The position numbers and the translations under genes are program-made. Below, piece after piece: positions 55,403 through 64,000 of a DNA stretch of 64,000 nt. The notes under the pieces were generated by a model. It was not told the DNA's origin and ran no database searches. It was given only the letters and a program-made list of their open reading frames with translations. This DNA comes from Clostridium yunnanense. GTDB taxonomy: Bacteria; Bacillota; Clostridia; Clostridiales; Clostridiaceae. The stretch lies in the NCBI RefSeq assembly GCF_016595795.1, contig NZ_JAENHN010000066.1:62001-126000 (forward strand). The letters run 5' to 3'. Numbering within the stretch: position 1 is the stretch's first letter; every line of letters starts with the position of its first letter.

Positions 55403-57313
55403 TTAATATTTTAGCCAGCTGCTAACAGAAGCATCCGATGGCATTCTCCAATCGCCTCTTGGAGAAAGGCTGATTGTACCAACCTTTGGACCATCAGGTA
55501 AAGCAGATCTTTTAAATTGTTGAGAAAAGAATCTATTCAAGAATTTATCTAACCATTTTCTAATTGTGTTTTCATCATATAGATCCTTAAAAGCAACCTT
55601 TGCAAGGAACAATATTCTTTCAGGTGAAGAACCGTGTCTTATAAAGTGATATAGGAAGAAATCGTGAAGTTCGTATGGTCCAACAATATCTTCAGTTTTT
55701 TGTGCGATATCACCATTTTCATCTTTTGGTAGAAGTTCAGGGCTCACTGGGGTATCTAGTATATCGTACAACGTATCAGAAGCATTTTTGTTTACTTCGT
55801 ATTTAGCGACATAATCAACTAAGTATCTAACTAAAGTCTTAGGTATAGAGCAGTTTACAGAATACATTGACATATGATCTCCATTATAAGTACACCAACC
55901 AAGTGCAAGTTCTGAAAGATCACCGGTTCCTATAAGTAAGCCACTTTCTTTGTTTGCTAAATCCATAAGGATTTGAGTTCTTTCTCTTGCTTGAACATTT
56001 TCATAGGTAACATCATGAATGTTTTTATCATGACCTATATCTTCAAAATGTTGAAGTGCGGCATTTACTATATTTATTTCTCTAAGATCGCAGCCGAGCT
56101 CAGTGCATAGAGTAAGAGCGTTGTTGTAAGTTCTGTCAGTAGTACCAAAGCCAGGCATTGTTATTGTTATTATATTTTTTCTAGGTAGTTTTAGCATATC
56201 AAAGGTTTTAACTGCTACTAAAAGTGCAAGAGTAGAGTCAAGTCCCCCTGAAATTCCTATGACAACTTTATTTAGTGTAGTGTGTTCTAATCTCTTTGCT
56301 AAGGCTGATGCTTGAATGTTAAATATCTCTTTGCATCTGTCTTTTCTTTGTATCTCAGAAGATGGAACAAAAGGATGTTTGTCAATAAATCTATTGAAAT
56401 CCGAAATATTAACATTATCAAAAGCAAACTCAATATTTCTGAATTCTAAAGTATTAAGTCTTGCAGTATCTCTGAAACTTACATTTTTTAATCTTTCTGA
56501 ATTTAATTTATACAAGTCTACGATTGATGAAATAACCTCATTATCTCTTTGGAAACGCTCATTTTCGCTTAGTTTAGAACCGTTTTCGGTAATGAGCATA
56601 TGTCCACTAAAAAGTAAATCTGTGGTGGATTCATGTACACCAGCAGAACTGTAGATGTACGAACTCATACATCTAGCGCTTTGATCAGATACTAAAGATT
56701 TTCTATAGTCACTTTTGGATACAAGTTCATTTGATGCAGAAAGATTGCCAATTATATTTGCACCAGCTATAGATAAATATGAGCTTGGTGGCACTACAGT
56801 CCATAGATCTTCGCATACTTCGAATCCAAAATGGGCATCTTCGTAATTGAAAATAAGATCTGTACCAAAAGGAATAGCTTTTTGGAAAGGTAAATCAATG
56901 ATTTTACCTTTAAGGCCAATGCCTTCGGTGAACCATCGTTTTTCATAAAACTCTGTATAATTAGGTATATAGCTTTTTGGCACAATACCAAGGACTTTTC
57001 CTTCAAATATAATAAAAGCACAATTATAAAGACAGTTATTATATATAAGTGGATTGCCTACAGCTACGAGCATATCTTTTCCCATAGTATATTCACATAT
57101 ATTTTCTACAGCGTTTATAGATTCTTTTATTAATCTAGACTGTGTAAATAAATCACCACAAGTGTAAGCTGTAACAGCAAGCTCAGGAAAAACTAAAGCT
57201 TTAACTTCTTCTTTTAAACCTTCATCTATGCATTTTTTTATGTTTTCAACATTATATTTTATATCTGCTACTTTTATCTTAGGGCAAGCAGCACCTACTT
57301 TAATGAATTCCAT
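55403..57313 (-). CDS. nadE: Glutamine-dependent NAD+ synthase
   Basis: Makes NAD+ from deamido-NAD+ with glutamine nitrogen. An N-terminal nitrilase-type glutaminase has its Glu in FPELAVTAY near residue 45, Lys in VPKSYIPNYTEFYEKRWF near 115 and Cys in FEVCEDLW near 168. The C-terminal synthetase has the P-loop GISGGLDSTLALL near 355 and GTGDLSELALGW. 636 residues, the long bacterial form. The ATG at 57313 follows GGAG. Confidence 0.95.
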   Translation of the reverse strand: MEFIKVGAACPKIKVADIKYNVENIKKCIDEGLKEEVKALVFPELAVTAYTCGDLFTQSRLIKESINAVENICEYTMGKDMLVAVGNPLIYNNCLYNCAFIIFEGKVLGIVPKSYIPNYTEFYEKRWFTEGIGLKGKIIDLPFQKAIPFGTDLIFNYEDAHFGFEVCEDLWTVVPPSSYLSIAGANIIGNLSASNELVSKSDYRKSLVSDQSARCMSSYIYSSAGVHESTTDLLFSGHMLITENGSKLSENERFQRDNEVISSIVDLYKLNSERLKNVSFRDTARLNTLEFRNIEFAFDNVNISDFNRFIDKHPFVPSSEIQRKDRCKEIFNIQASALAKRLEHTTLNKVVIGISGGLDSTLALLVAVKTFDMLKLPRKNIITITMPGFGTTDRTYNNALTLCTELGCDLREINIVNAALQHFEDIGHDKNIHDVTYENVQARERTQILMDLANKESGLLIGTGDLSELALGWCTYNGDHMSMYSVNCSIPKTLVRYLVDYVAKYEVNKNASDTLYDILDTPVSPELLPKDENGDIAQKTEDIVGPYELHDFFLYHFIRHGSSPERILFLAKVAFKDLYDENTIRKWLDKFLNRFFSQQFKRSALPDGPKVGTISLSPRGDWRMPSDASVSSWLKY

Positions 57314-57462
57314 ATAATCAACTCCATTCTAATTAAACAATCTGAAAGGTTATCTATACTAATGTTAATTGTAAATACAAATAAAATCAATATTTGCTAA
57401 AATAAATTACAATATGAAGCGAGACAGTTATGTATTAATAGATATTTTTAAACTAAAATATA

Positions 57463-57529
57463 TTGACATAAAATTTAAAAAGTGATATATAAAAAATAGG
57501 GGTTAGCACTCGCTAGCTATGAGTGCTAA
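57463..57529 (+). promoter_or_regulatory. htpG promoter with CIRCE operator
   Basis: TTGACA (57463-57468), 17 bases, TATATA (57486-57491). The CIRCE inverted repeat TTAGCACTC-N9-GAGTGCTAA (57503-57529) is perfect and covers the start-site region, so HrcA should repress htpG until heat stress. A further hairpin AGCTTCTTATT/AATAAGAAGCT (about 57535-57572) lies in the 5' leader. Confidence 0.93.
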
Positions 57530-57713
57530 CAGTGAGCTTCTTATTACTTTTAGTATAGACAAATAAGAAGCTGTTTATTAGGTATATTGCTTTTTAGAAA
57601 TTAAGAGAGATAAGTAAAAAAGTTTTTAGAGGGCAGATACCATGTACAATGATATAAAGCTAGGCTCACATATATAAATGCCTGGTTTCAATTGCGAAAG
57701 GAGAGGTTTTATA

Positions 57714-59594
57714 ATGGAAACAAAACAATTTAAAGCAGAATCCAAGAGACTTTTGGATCTTATGATTAACTCAATCTATACTCATAGGGAGATATTTTTA
57801 AGAGAACTTATATCAAATGCTAGTGATGCTATTGATAAGATTTACTACAAAGCATTAACAGACGAATCTATATCTTTCGAAAAGGATGATTACTTTATTA
57901 AGGTTAGCGTTGATAAAGAAAGCAGAACTGTAAAAATATCTGATACTGGTATAGGGATGACTAAGGAAGACCTTGACGATAATCTAGGGGTTATCGCAAA
58001 AAGTGGTTCATTGAAGTTCAAAAAAGAAAATGAAATAAAAGATGGATATGATATAATAGGACAATTTGGTGTTGGATTTTATTCTGCATTTTTAGTAGCT
58101 GATAATGTTACTGTTATAAGTAAAGCTTTTGGTAGTACAGAAGCATATAAATGGGAATCCAAAGGTGTAGAAGGCTACACTATTGAACCTTGTGAAAAGG
58201 ATACTGTAGGTACAGATATAATCCTTAAGATAAAAGATAATACAGAAGATGAGAGCTTTGATGAATACTTAGAAGAATATAGACTAAAGTCCATAATCAA
58301 GAAGTACTCTGACTTTATTAGATATCCAATTAAGATGGATGTCACTGAAAGTAAGCTTAAAGAAGGTAGTGAAAGTGAATATGAAAACTATACTGAAGAA
58401 AAAACTATAAACAGTATGGTTCCAATTTGGAGAAAAAATAAGTCAGAACTTAAAGAAGAAGATTATAACAATTTTTATTCAGAAAAACATTTTGGTTATG
58501 ATAAGCCATTAAAGCATGTTCATATAAGTGTCGATGGTGCTATTAGTTACAATGCAATATTATATATACCAGAAAAAACTCCATATGACTTCTACACTAA
58601 GGAATATGAAAAAGGTTTAGAATTATATTCAAGTGGTGTAATGATAATGGATAAGTGTGGAGATTTACTTCCAGACTATTTTGGCTTTGTAAAGGGAATT
58701 GTTGACTCAGAGGATTTGTCTTTAAATATTTCCAGAGAAATATTGCAGCATGATAGACAGCTTAAGCTTATTGCAAAGAACATAAAGAATAAAATTAAGA
58801 GTGAACTTGAAACTATGCTTAAGAATGATAGAGAAAAGTATGAAAAATTCTATGAAGCTTTTGGCAGACAGTTAAAGTATGGTTTATATAGTGAATATGG
58901 TAGCAATAAAGATGTTCTTCAAGATTTGATAATGTTCTATTCCTCAAAAGAAAAGAAGATGGTTACTCTTGCAGAATATGTAGATAGAATGGCAGAAAGT
59001 CAAAAGTATATTTACTATGCTTCAGGGGAATCTAATGAGAGAATAGAAAAACTTCCTCAAACTGAACTTTTACTTGATAAAGGATACGAAATATTATACT
59101 TTACTGATGAAGTAGATGAATTTGCTATAAAGATGCTTATGTCTTATAAAGAAAAGGAATTCAGATCAGTTTCAAGCAATGATCTTGGTATTGAAGAGGA
59201 TGATAACAAAGAAACTTCAAAGGAAGAAGAAAAAGAAAACAAAGATATCTTTGAAGGAATGAAATCTATATTAACTGGAAAGGTTAAGGAAGTTAGAGCT
59301 TCAAAGAGATTAAAAAATCATCCAGTATGCCTTGCAAATGATGGTGAGCTTTCAATTGAGATGGAAAAGATACTTAACGCAATGCCAAACAATCAAGGGG
59401 TTAAGGCTGATAAGGTATTAGAGATAAATGTAAATCATGATGTGTTTAAGTCATTAAAAACTGCTTATGAAGCAGATAAAGATAAGTTCAATTTATATAC
59501 AGATATATTATATAATCAGGCTCTACTTATAGAAGGTTTATCAATAGGAGATCCTGTGGAATTTACAAATAATATTTGTAAGATAATGAAGTAA
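57714..59594 (+). CDS. htpG: Chaperone HtpG (Hsp90)
   Basis: ATP-dependent Hsp90 chaperone, 626 residues. The GHKL ATPase domain has [15 protein letters not shown] near residue 25, [13 protein letters not shown] near 80 and [11 protein letters not shown] near 120. The middle domain has LNISREILQ (catalytic Arg), and the C-terminal dimerisation domain is complete. The ATG at 57714 follows AAAGGAGAGG; the reading from 57678 is rejected. CIRCE lies 185 bases upstream. Confidence 0.97.
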   Translation: METKQFKAESKRLLDLMINSIYTHREIFLRELISNASDAIDKIYYKALTDESISFEKDDYFIKVSVDKESRTVKISDTGIGMTKEDLDDNLGVIAKSGSLKFKKENEIKDGYDIIGQFGVGFYSAFLVADNVTVISKAFGSTEAYKWESKGVEGYTIEPCEKDTVGTDIILKIKDNTEDESFDEYLEEYRLKSIIKKYSDFIRYPIKMDVTESKLKEGSESEYENYTEEKTINSMVPIWRKNKSELKEEDYNNFYSEKHFGYDKPLKHVHISVDGAISYNAILYIPEKTPYDFYTKEYEKGLELYSSGVMIMDKCGDLLPDYFGFVKGIVDSEDLSLNISREILQHDRQLKLIAKNIKNKIKSELETMLKNDREKYEKFYEAFGRQLKYGLYSEYGSNKDVLQDLIMFYSSKEKKMVTLAEYVDRMAESQKYIYYASGESNERIEKLPQTELLLDKGYEILYFTDEVDEFAIKMLMSYKEKEFRSVSSNDLGIEEDDNKETSKEEEKENKDIFEGMKSILTGKVKEVRASKRLKNHPVCLANDGELSIEMEKILNAMPNNQGVKADKVLEINVNHDVFKSLKTAYEADKDKFNLYTDILYNQALLIEGLSIGDPVEFTNNICKIMK

Positions 59595-59598
59595 TAAT

Positions 59599-59637
59599 AA
59601 GGCCATCCTCATTATAATTTGATAGGGGATGGCTTTA
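59599..59637 (+). terminator. Terminator after htpG
   Basis: AAGGCCATCCTC pairs with GGGGATGGCTTT with a 14-base loop. Confidence 0.75.
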
Positions 59638-59691
59638 TTAATTTTAATGGTATTCTTAAATGTAGGACTAATTTATTTAAGGGAGTGAAAT

Positions 59692-60417
59692 ATGAGAGGC
59701 AGTATAGATTTGTTTAATTGTGATGGATATGAATGTAGTATATATACGCCACAGAATTATAGTGATATGGAATTACGGTTTCCTGTTGTATATATAAATG
59801 GAGTAAATGATATAAGAGAAATAGTTGATTCAATAGAGCCGTATTTTTATAAAGATTGTGCTTCTTTTATTATTGTAAATATCAAGCCTAAAAATTGGAA
59901 TGATGATTACACTCCTTGGCCTGCAAAAAGTATAGCTAGTAATGCAGAAGACTTTGGAGGTAAAGCTGATAATTATATAGAGACTCTTTTATATAAAATA
60001 AAACTATATATTGATACCAACTACAGAACAAAGGCCGATTATAAAAACAACGTATTGATTGGATATTCCCTTGGAGGACTTTTATCTTTATATGCACTTT
60101 ATAGATGTGAAGGTTTCGGTAGAATAGGGAGTCTTTCAGGCTCTTTATGGTACGACAAATGGATAGAATATATGAGTTTAAATAATCCTCACAATAAAGA
60201 CGCTAAAGTTTATTTGTCTCTTGGTATAAAAGAAAGTAAAAGCAGAAATCTGCGTATGGCTAAGGTAGGAGTATGTACGGAAAAAGCATTTGAAATACTA
60301 CAAGAACAACTTAGTAGTGAGGATGATACTATACTAGAATGGAATAATGGAGGACACTTTACAGAAATAAATAAAAGATTTATAAAAGCTATTTTATGGC
60401 TTATAAAAGATCTATAA
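59692..60417 (+). CDS. Alpha/beta-hydrolase, putative esterase (esterase D-like)
   Basis: 241 residues. The nucleophile elbow is GYSLGGLLSLYAL near residue 127, an Asp/Glu region in YLSLGIKESKSR, and the catalytic His is in EWNNGGHFTEIN near 222. The IAS...YRTKADYKNNVLIGYS pattern matches the PF00756 esterase family (ferri-enterochelin or S-formylglutathione esterase type). GGGAGTG precedes the ATG. Probably a soluble carboxylesterase; substrate unknown. Confidence 0.8.
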   Translation: MRGSIDLFNCDGYECSIYTPQNYSDMELRFPVVYINGVNDIREIVDSIEPYFYKDCASFIIVNIKPKNWNDDYTPWPAKSIASNAEDFGGKADNYIETLLYKIKLYIDTNYRTKADYKNNVLIGYSLGGLLSLYALYRCEGFGRIGSLSGSLWYDKWIEYMSLNNPHNKDAKVYLSLGIKESKSRNLRMAKVGVCTEKAFEILQEQLSSEDDTILEWNNGGHFTEINKRFIKAILWLIKDL

Positions 60418-60577
60418 CTTGATATGATTTCATAAATTAAATGAATAGTTATAATGTTGTAAAAATGAAGTAAAGAAAGTTATCCTATATCTTTCAAAAT
60501 ATATACATATAAGGATTGAGATGGTATGATATGTTTAACAAGGATTGATTTATAAAATTTAATGATGGGTGGGTATT

Positions 60578-61057
60578 ATGAAGAGAAGAGGCATTATAGG
60601 TATATTAATCGCCATTATACTAGTATTAACAATTCTACTGGGGATGAAGCTTTTTAAAGGTAATCCAGTTGTAGTCTATAAGACGGACATAATAGCTGAT
60701 GACTTAAGAATTAACAATTTAACATTAGTATCATTTGATGATAAGTTATATGTCCAAGATGGATATATATTGAAGCTTACAAGAGAAGAAAATAAAGTAG
60801 ATTCAATGCATATTGATATCCAAGCAGCTGGAAAAAGTATTGTTGGCTTTGTTGCTGGAGATGTTTTTAGGAAATCTAATGAGAGTGTTAGAGATAATTT
60901 TAACGTTATTGATGATGTTAAAATATCTAAAGATTCTAAAATGACAGTTAAGATTAAATATACAATAGATGGAAAAGAGAAAGAATACAAAGATACAATT
61001 AAGATGAGCTCGATCATTAAGTTTGATGAAAAGAACCCAAATGCTGTTAGAAGGTAA
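60578..61057 (+). CDS. Membrane-anchored hypothetical protein
   Basis: 159 residues. A basic MKRR start and one hydrophobic segment (about residues 5-25) anchor a beta-rich extracytoplasmic domain rich in Asp, Lys and Val. No family was recognised. The ATG at 60578 follows GGGTGGG. It is a single gene between esterase and a bidirectional terminator. It could be a lipoprotein-like or wall-facing protein, but there is no lipobox Cys. Confidence 0.55.
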   Translation: MKRRGIIGILIAIILVLTILLGMKLFKGNPVVVYKTDIIADDLRINNLTLVSFDDKLYVQDGYILKLTREENKVDSMHIDIQAAGKSIVGFVAGDVFRKSNESVRDNFNVIDDVKISKDSKMTVKIKYTIDGKEKEYKDTIKMSSIIKFDEKNPNAVRR

Positions 61058-61160
61058 TAAATATAAAAAGTGATGATTTTGAGGATTTTTATTTTCATGG
61101 GTTCTATCAATGAGTGATTTATAATTAAGGCTGTATAGGTAAAACTAAACTTAAATGTAT

Positions 61161-61200
61161 GAATAAAAGCATTATCCTTATTTGGATAATGCTTTTATTC
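61161..61200. terminator. Bidirectional terminator
   Basis: GAATAAAAGCATTATCC and GGATAATGCTTTTATTC form a perfect 17-pair stem between convergent genes. Confidence 0.85.
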
Positions 61201-61254
61201 ATAGTGGTTATTTTCAATATATGAAATACTGTTCAATTAAGAATTTTAACAAAG

Positions 61255-62685
61255 TTAATTGTCAAACCATGCTTCTTTTAGCGCTTTTATTCCATTAATG
61301 ATTTGTTCCTCCGTCATACCACCGAAACCAAGTAAAACCATATTGTTTGAATATTTTTCTACGTTAATCCAAAACTGTGACACAGGATAAACAACTGCAC
61401 CAAATTTAGCTGCTTTTTCTATTAGTTCATGCTCGGTAAGACCGTTGTTTACCTCAACTAAAACATGAAGACCAGCATTTCTTCCGTGAACTATAACTCT
61501 ATTTTCCAAAGTCTTATGAATTTCACTTATTAATAAATCATGTTTTCGTTTATTTGCTAGAGAGATTTTTCTTAGGTGGCTTTCATAGTGTCCCAAGTGC
61601 ATAAATTGATAAAGTACTCTCTGCTGTATTAGTGGGACAGAAGATTGATAAATCCTAAATAATTTATCATATCTATCTAAATAGGCTTCCGGGAGTACCA
61701 TATAATTTACACGTAAGCTAGGTGAAAGTGACTTTGAAAAAGTTCCTATATATATAACTTTTTCTTTGTGTCCGATGTTTTGTATTGAGGGGATTGGTCT
61801 TGAGCTATACCTTAATTCGCTGTCATAATCATCTTCAATAATTATTCCATCATTTTTAATAGCCCAATCTAAAAGTTTTAATCTCTTTTGTATAGGCATT
61901 ACAGCTCCAGTAGGAAATTGATGTGAAGGAGTTATATATACTATTCGTGCTGAAGATTTTTCAAGTTCAGTAATATTTATTCCATCCTTATCTAGAGGTA
62001 TAGGAGATACTTTATAACCGTTATTAGCAAATATATCTCTAGTACCAAAGTAGCCTGGGTCCTCAATTGCTATCTCGTTAAAATTCTGCCTAAGTAGTTG
62101 ACAAATTAGGCTTAAACAATATGCAAATCCCGTACATACAATAATCTGATCGGTAGTGCAAGATACACCTCTTGATTTATTTAGGTATTTCATGATTTCA
62201 ATTCTAAAATTAAGTTCTCCCTTACTTTCACTATATGAAATCATATCTTCAGCAGTCAATGTTGCTAATGCTTTATTAGATATTCTACGCCAAGTCTTTA
62301 AGGGGAAATCAGAACTGCTGAGTTTTCCGTATTCGAAATCGTAACTAAAATCCATAGTGTTAATTTTCTTAATTAAATTATCCGCAGTACTTTTTGAATA
62401 ATTGTTTATAGTGTAGGGCTTAGTATTATTAGTGGATAATATTTCGGGAATAACTTCTAATACAATATAACCACTGCCAGGTTTACTTTCAATATAACCT
62501 TCAGAACATAGTTGAAGATAAGCATTTTCTACGGTATTTCTACTAACATTTAATATAGTAGAAAGAGTGCGAGTAGAGGTGATCTTAGCTCCAGCTGAAA
62601 GTTTGCCACTTATTATTTGATCCTTTAGTTGCTCATATATCTGTTGATATAAAGGCTTATCTGAATCAGTATTTAAAATAATCAT
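61255..62685 (-). CDS. MocR/PdxR-family regulator (GntR helix-turn-helix plus aminotransferase-like domain)
   Basis: 476 residues. The N-terminal GntR winged helix has KITSTRTLSTILNVSRNTVENAY near residue 40 and GYIESKPGSGY. It is followed by a fold-type I aminotransferase-like domain whose PLP lysine lies in IGTFSKSLSPSLR near 310. MocR proteins use PLP as effector. It is divergent from a PNPOx-like gene, with a perfect palindrome between them that is a plausible operator. A similar arrangement controls vitamin B6 genes (PdxR) in other Gram-positives; here the target is inferred. Confidence 0.9.
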   Translation of the reverse strand: MIILNTDSDKPLYQQIYEQLKDQIISGKLSAGAKITSTRTLSTILNVSRNTVENAYLQLCSEGYIESKPGSGYIVLEVIPEILSTNNTKPYTINNYSKSTADNLIKKINTMDFSYDFEYGKLSSSDFPLKTWRRISNKALATLTAEDMISYSESKGELNFRIEIMKYLNKSRGVSCTTDQIIVCTGFAYCLSLICQLLRQNFNEIAIEDPGYFGTRDIFANNGYKVSPIPLDKDGINITELEKSSARIVYITPSHQFPTGAVMPIQKRLKLLDWAIKNDGIIIEDDYDSELRYSSRPIPSIQNIGHKEKVIYIGTFSKSLSPSLRVNYMVLPEAYLDRYDKLFRIYQSSVPLIQQRVLYQFMHLGHYESHLRKISLANKRKHDLLISEIHKTLENRVIVHGRNAGLHVLVEVNNGLTEHELIEKAAKFGAVVYPVSQFWINVEKYSNNMVLLGFGGMTEEQIINGIKALKEAWFDN

Positions 62686-62727
62686 AATTATCTATACTCC
62701 TTAAAACTGTATCCAAAAAAATAAACA

Positions 62728-62755
62728 AAATTGGCACTTTTTATAGTGCCAATTT
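62728..62755. promoter_or_regulatory. Candidate MocR-family operator
   Basis: AAATTGGCACT and AGTGCCAATTT, perfect 11-base inverted repeats with a six-base spacer, in the 140-base divergent gap. TATAAT at 62761-62766 follows toward the PNPOx-like gene. The sequence resembles no terminator, as it lies between two starts. Confidence 0.6.
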
Positions 62756-62825
62756 GATTATATAATTATCACATAAGTAAGTCAATTACTAATAAATAAA
62801 AGCTTTTTTATAAGGAGGACGTTTT

Positions 62826-63197
62826 ATGTTAAACGAAAAATTACTTGAAGTTATTTCCCATGAAGGTGTAGTTGCTATTGTAACATGTGCAAATAATGAA
62901 GCTCACGTAGTTAATACTTGGAACTCATATCTTAATGCTACAGAAGATGGAAGACTACTTATACCTGCAGCGGGAATGAGAAGAACTCAAAAAAATATAG
63001 AACTAAATAATAATGTTAAACTTACTTTTGGAAGTAAAGAAGTAATGGGACATCAATACATGGGTGCTGGATTTTTAATTGAGGGTACTGCAAAGTTCTT
63101 GGAATCAGGTTCTGATTACGATATGATGAAAGAAAAATTCCCGTTCTTAAGCAGAGTATTAGAAATAACAGTTGTATCTGCAAAACAAACTATATAA
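62826..63197 (+). CDS. Pyridoxamine 5'-phosphate oxidase-family protein (FMN split barrel)
   Basis: 123 residues, a short flavin split-barrel. VVAIVTCANNEAHVVNTWNS near residue 17 and LLIPAAGMRRTQKNIELNNNVKL near 50 match the PNPOx-like family, with GAGFLIEGTAKF later. It is shorter than true PdxH (about 200-220) and lacks its C-terminal dimerisation region, so it may only bind FMN or another cofactor. AAGGAGGA precedes the ATG. Divergent from the MocR regulator, probably its target. Confidence 0.82.
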   Translation: MLNEKLLEVISHEGVVAIVTCANNEAHVVNTWNSYLNATEDGRLLIPAAGMRRTQKNIELNNNVKLTFGSKEVMGHQYMGAGFLIEGTAKFLESGSDYDMMKEKFPFLSRVLEITVVSAKQTI

Positions 63198-63210
63198 AGA
63201 AAAAATAAAC

Positions 63211-63255
63211 CAAGCTCCTTTCTATGTGATGTGCGTAGAAAGGAGCTTGAGTTTA
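63211..63255. terminator. Terminator after the PNPOx-like gene
   Basis: CAAGCTCCTTTCTA pairs with TAGAAAGGAGCTTG. Confidence 0.8.
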
Positions 63256-63334
63256 ATTAAATTTATAAAACTGTAACTTAAGTCACAGAACTTTATTTTT
63301 ATAAATGTTACTATTATCATAGCAAAGTTATGAT

Positions 63335-63380
63335 ATAGGGTTCCATTACGAAAACTTAATAGTTGAAGTTGGAAACCTAT
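63335..63380 (-). repeat. Family B copy B4, lacking the inner hairpin
   Basis: Outer arms ATAGGGTTCC (63335-63344) and GGAAACCTAT (63371-63380). Its reverse complement matches the outer arms of B3's second unit almost base for base, but the inner 53-base hairpin and one TTAA are absent; a single TTAA remains in the middle (63356-63359). Confidence 0.75.
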
Positions 63381-63383
63381 AAA

Positions 63384-63479
63384 GATGTACCACCTCGAAC
63401 CGAAATCTATTTTTAAAACTCTCACGGCTTCTGGTGAGAGAATTTAAAAATAATAAGTTTTATTACGAAGTGGTACATC
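63384..63479 (-). repeat. Family A palindromic element, copy A3
   Basis: GATGTACCAC at 63384-63393 and GTGGTACATC at 63470-63479; its reverse complement is close to A1. Together with B4 it forms the same A-then-B composite as at 31441-31717, in reverse orientation. Confidence 0.85.
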
Positions 63480-63515
63480 CATAATAGTATATTATTTGTG
63501 AAAGGATGGTTCATT

Positions 63516-63764
63516 ATGAGTGATGATATAAAAGAACTTAATATTAATGAGAAAACGTTAATAGGAGATATAGCTAAAGAATACCCGTTTATAAGAGAGT
63601 TTTTAATTGAACTCTCACCCAAATTTGCAAAGCTAAAAAATCCAGTATTGTTTAAAGCCATGTCATCAAAGGCGACTATAGCACTTGTTAGTGAAAAAAG
63701 TGGCTTTGAAGTCGAAGATTTAATTAGAATGATAACAAAGCACATAAGAGAAAAAGACATATAA
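63516..63764 (+). CDS. DUF1858 domain protein
   Basis: 82 residues, small helical domain. IGDIAKEYPFIREFLIEL, LSPKFAKLKNPVLFKAM and TIALVSEKSGFEVEDLIRMI match the DUF1858 domain, which also forms the N-terminus of ScdA/YtfE-type iron-repair proteins and some hybrid-cluster-linked proteins. The ATG at 63516 follows AAAGGATGG; the reading from 63498 is rejected. Here it is free-standing. Function unknown. Confidence 0.82.
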   Translation: MSDDIKELNINEKTLIGDIAKEYPFIREFLIELSPKFAKLKNPVLFKAMSSKATIALVSEKSGFEVEDLIRMITKHIREKDI

Positions 63765-63929
63765 AGTTGCATCACTTGGATCCAATATCGTCATGATAAA
63801 GCTTTCTATGAAGTTACTAAATATATTGTGAGAGATTTAAAATGATTAAGATTATATAAAAAGAAAAGCTTAAAACACTGTTAGTCTTAAGGATAATATT
63901 ATTTTGATTAAAAATAGTAAATAATTAAT

Positions 63930-63973
63930 AAAACACCTTGTAGGATAGAAAAACTATCATACAAGGTGTTTTT
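63930..63973. terminator. Terminator near the window end
   Basis: AAACACCTTGTA-G-GATAG pairs with CTATC-A-TACAAGGTGTTT, then T-run. It may serve the DUF1858 gene and a convergent gene beyond the window. Confidence 0.75.
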
Positions 63974-64000
63974 ATGTGATGAAAATTAGTGATGATGAAT

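Noticed and set aside
62731-62746. TTGGCACT read as a sigma-54 -24 element near the MocR gene
   Set aside because: No GC twelve bases after the GG on either strand; the TGGCAC belongs to a perfect palindrome.
63222-63775. Minus-strand frames over the repeats and the DUF1858 gene
   Set aside because: They lie across palindromic repeats and antisense to a conserved small protein with a good ribosome site.

Overview
The window is about 64 kb of AT-rich, densely coding DNA from a Gram-positive anaerobe, most likely a Clostridium or close relative. The evidence is strong GGAGG-type ribosome sites, split transketolase subunits, a pyrBICFKDE operon with PyrI, pyruvate formate-lyase, rubredoxin, a T-box leader, a CIRCE element and Fur-type operators. 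No rRNA, tRNA, CRISPR array, prophage or transposase gene was recognised. The accessory DNA consists of short palindromic repeats between otherwise housekeeping genes.

Layout. 1-7.5 kb: a pentose/pentitol-phosphate operon (polyol-phosphate dehydrogenase, transketolase N and C, rpe, a phosphohexomutase, rpiB, then araD and a second class II aldolase). It is headed by an almost perfect sigma-54 promoter. 7.6-8.2 kb: a lipoprotein. 8.3-14.5 kb: the complete pyrimidine operon behind a PyrR-type attenuator. 14.8-18.4 kb: pflB, pflA and a small rubredoxin gene. 18.5-23.3 kb: M48 protease, DnaQ-like exonuclease, arginase, and lactate dehydrogenase behind a Fur-like box. 23.6-29.8 kb: cell-envelope genes (LCP ligase, PIN-PhoH ATPase, VanY peptidase, NAGPA-domain protein, a propeller-like protein). 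30-36.9 kb: site-2 protease, trmB, a DUF3892 protein, Ppx/GppA phosphatase, T-box/argS and an RNase H-like protein. 37.1-39.4 kb: feoA-feoB-Cys-rich partner under a Fur box. 39.7-51.8 kb: HAD phosphatase, a second RNase H-like protein, two secreted ComEC-like beta-lactamase-fold proteins, plsC, an HprK/PEPCK-like P-loop protein, CmpB and DUF378 membrane proteins, an Lrp regulator, a PHP hydrolase, gamma-carbonic anhydrase and cvfB. 51.9-64 kb: Ca-type P-ATPase, yaaR, nadE, CIRCE-htpG, an esterase, a MocR regulator divergent from a PNPOx-like protein, and a DUF1858 protein.

How it fits together. The genes describe a fermenter that feeds pentoses or pentitols into the non-oxidative pentose phosphate pathway and disposes of pyruvate through formate or lactate. 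Lactate dehydrogenase and ferrous iron uptake appear to share Fur control, which suits a metabolism that falls back on lactate when iron for hydrogenase and ferredoxin is short.

Most unusual content. (1) A repeated structured element, called family C here, occurs six times. Five copies sit exactly at convergent gene ends and one lies in the pyrB leader. Its flanking arms differ in sequence between loci yet remain complementary, as expected for a conserved RNA. (2) 98-bp palindromic elements (family B) have an inner hairpin flanked by TTAA, and one copy in the same window lacks the hairpin precisely. (3) A 95-bp palindrome (family A) is twice joined to family B. (4) A pseudoknot-like leader lies between rpiB and araD.
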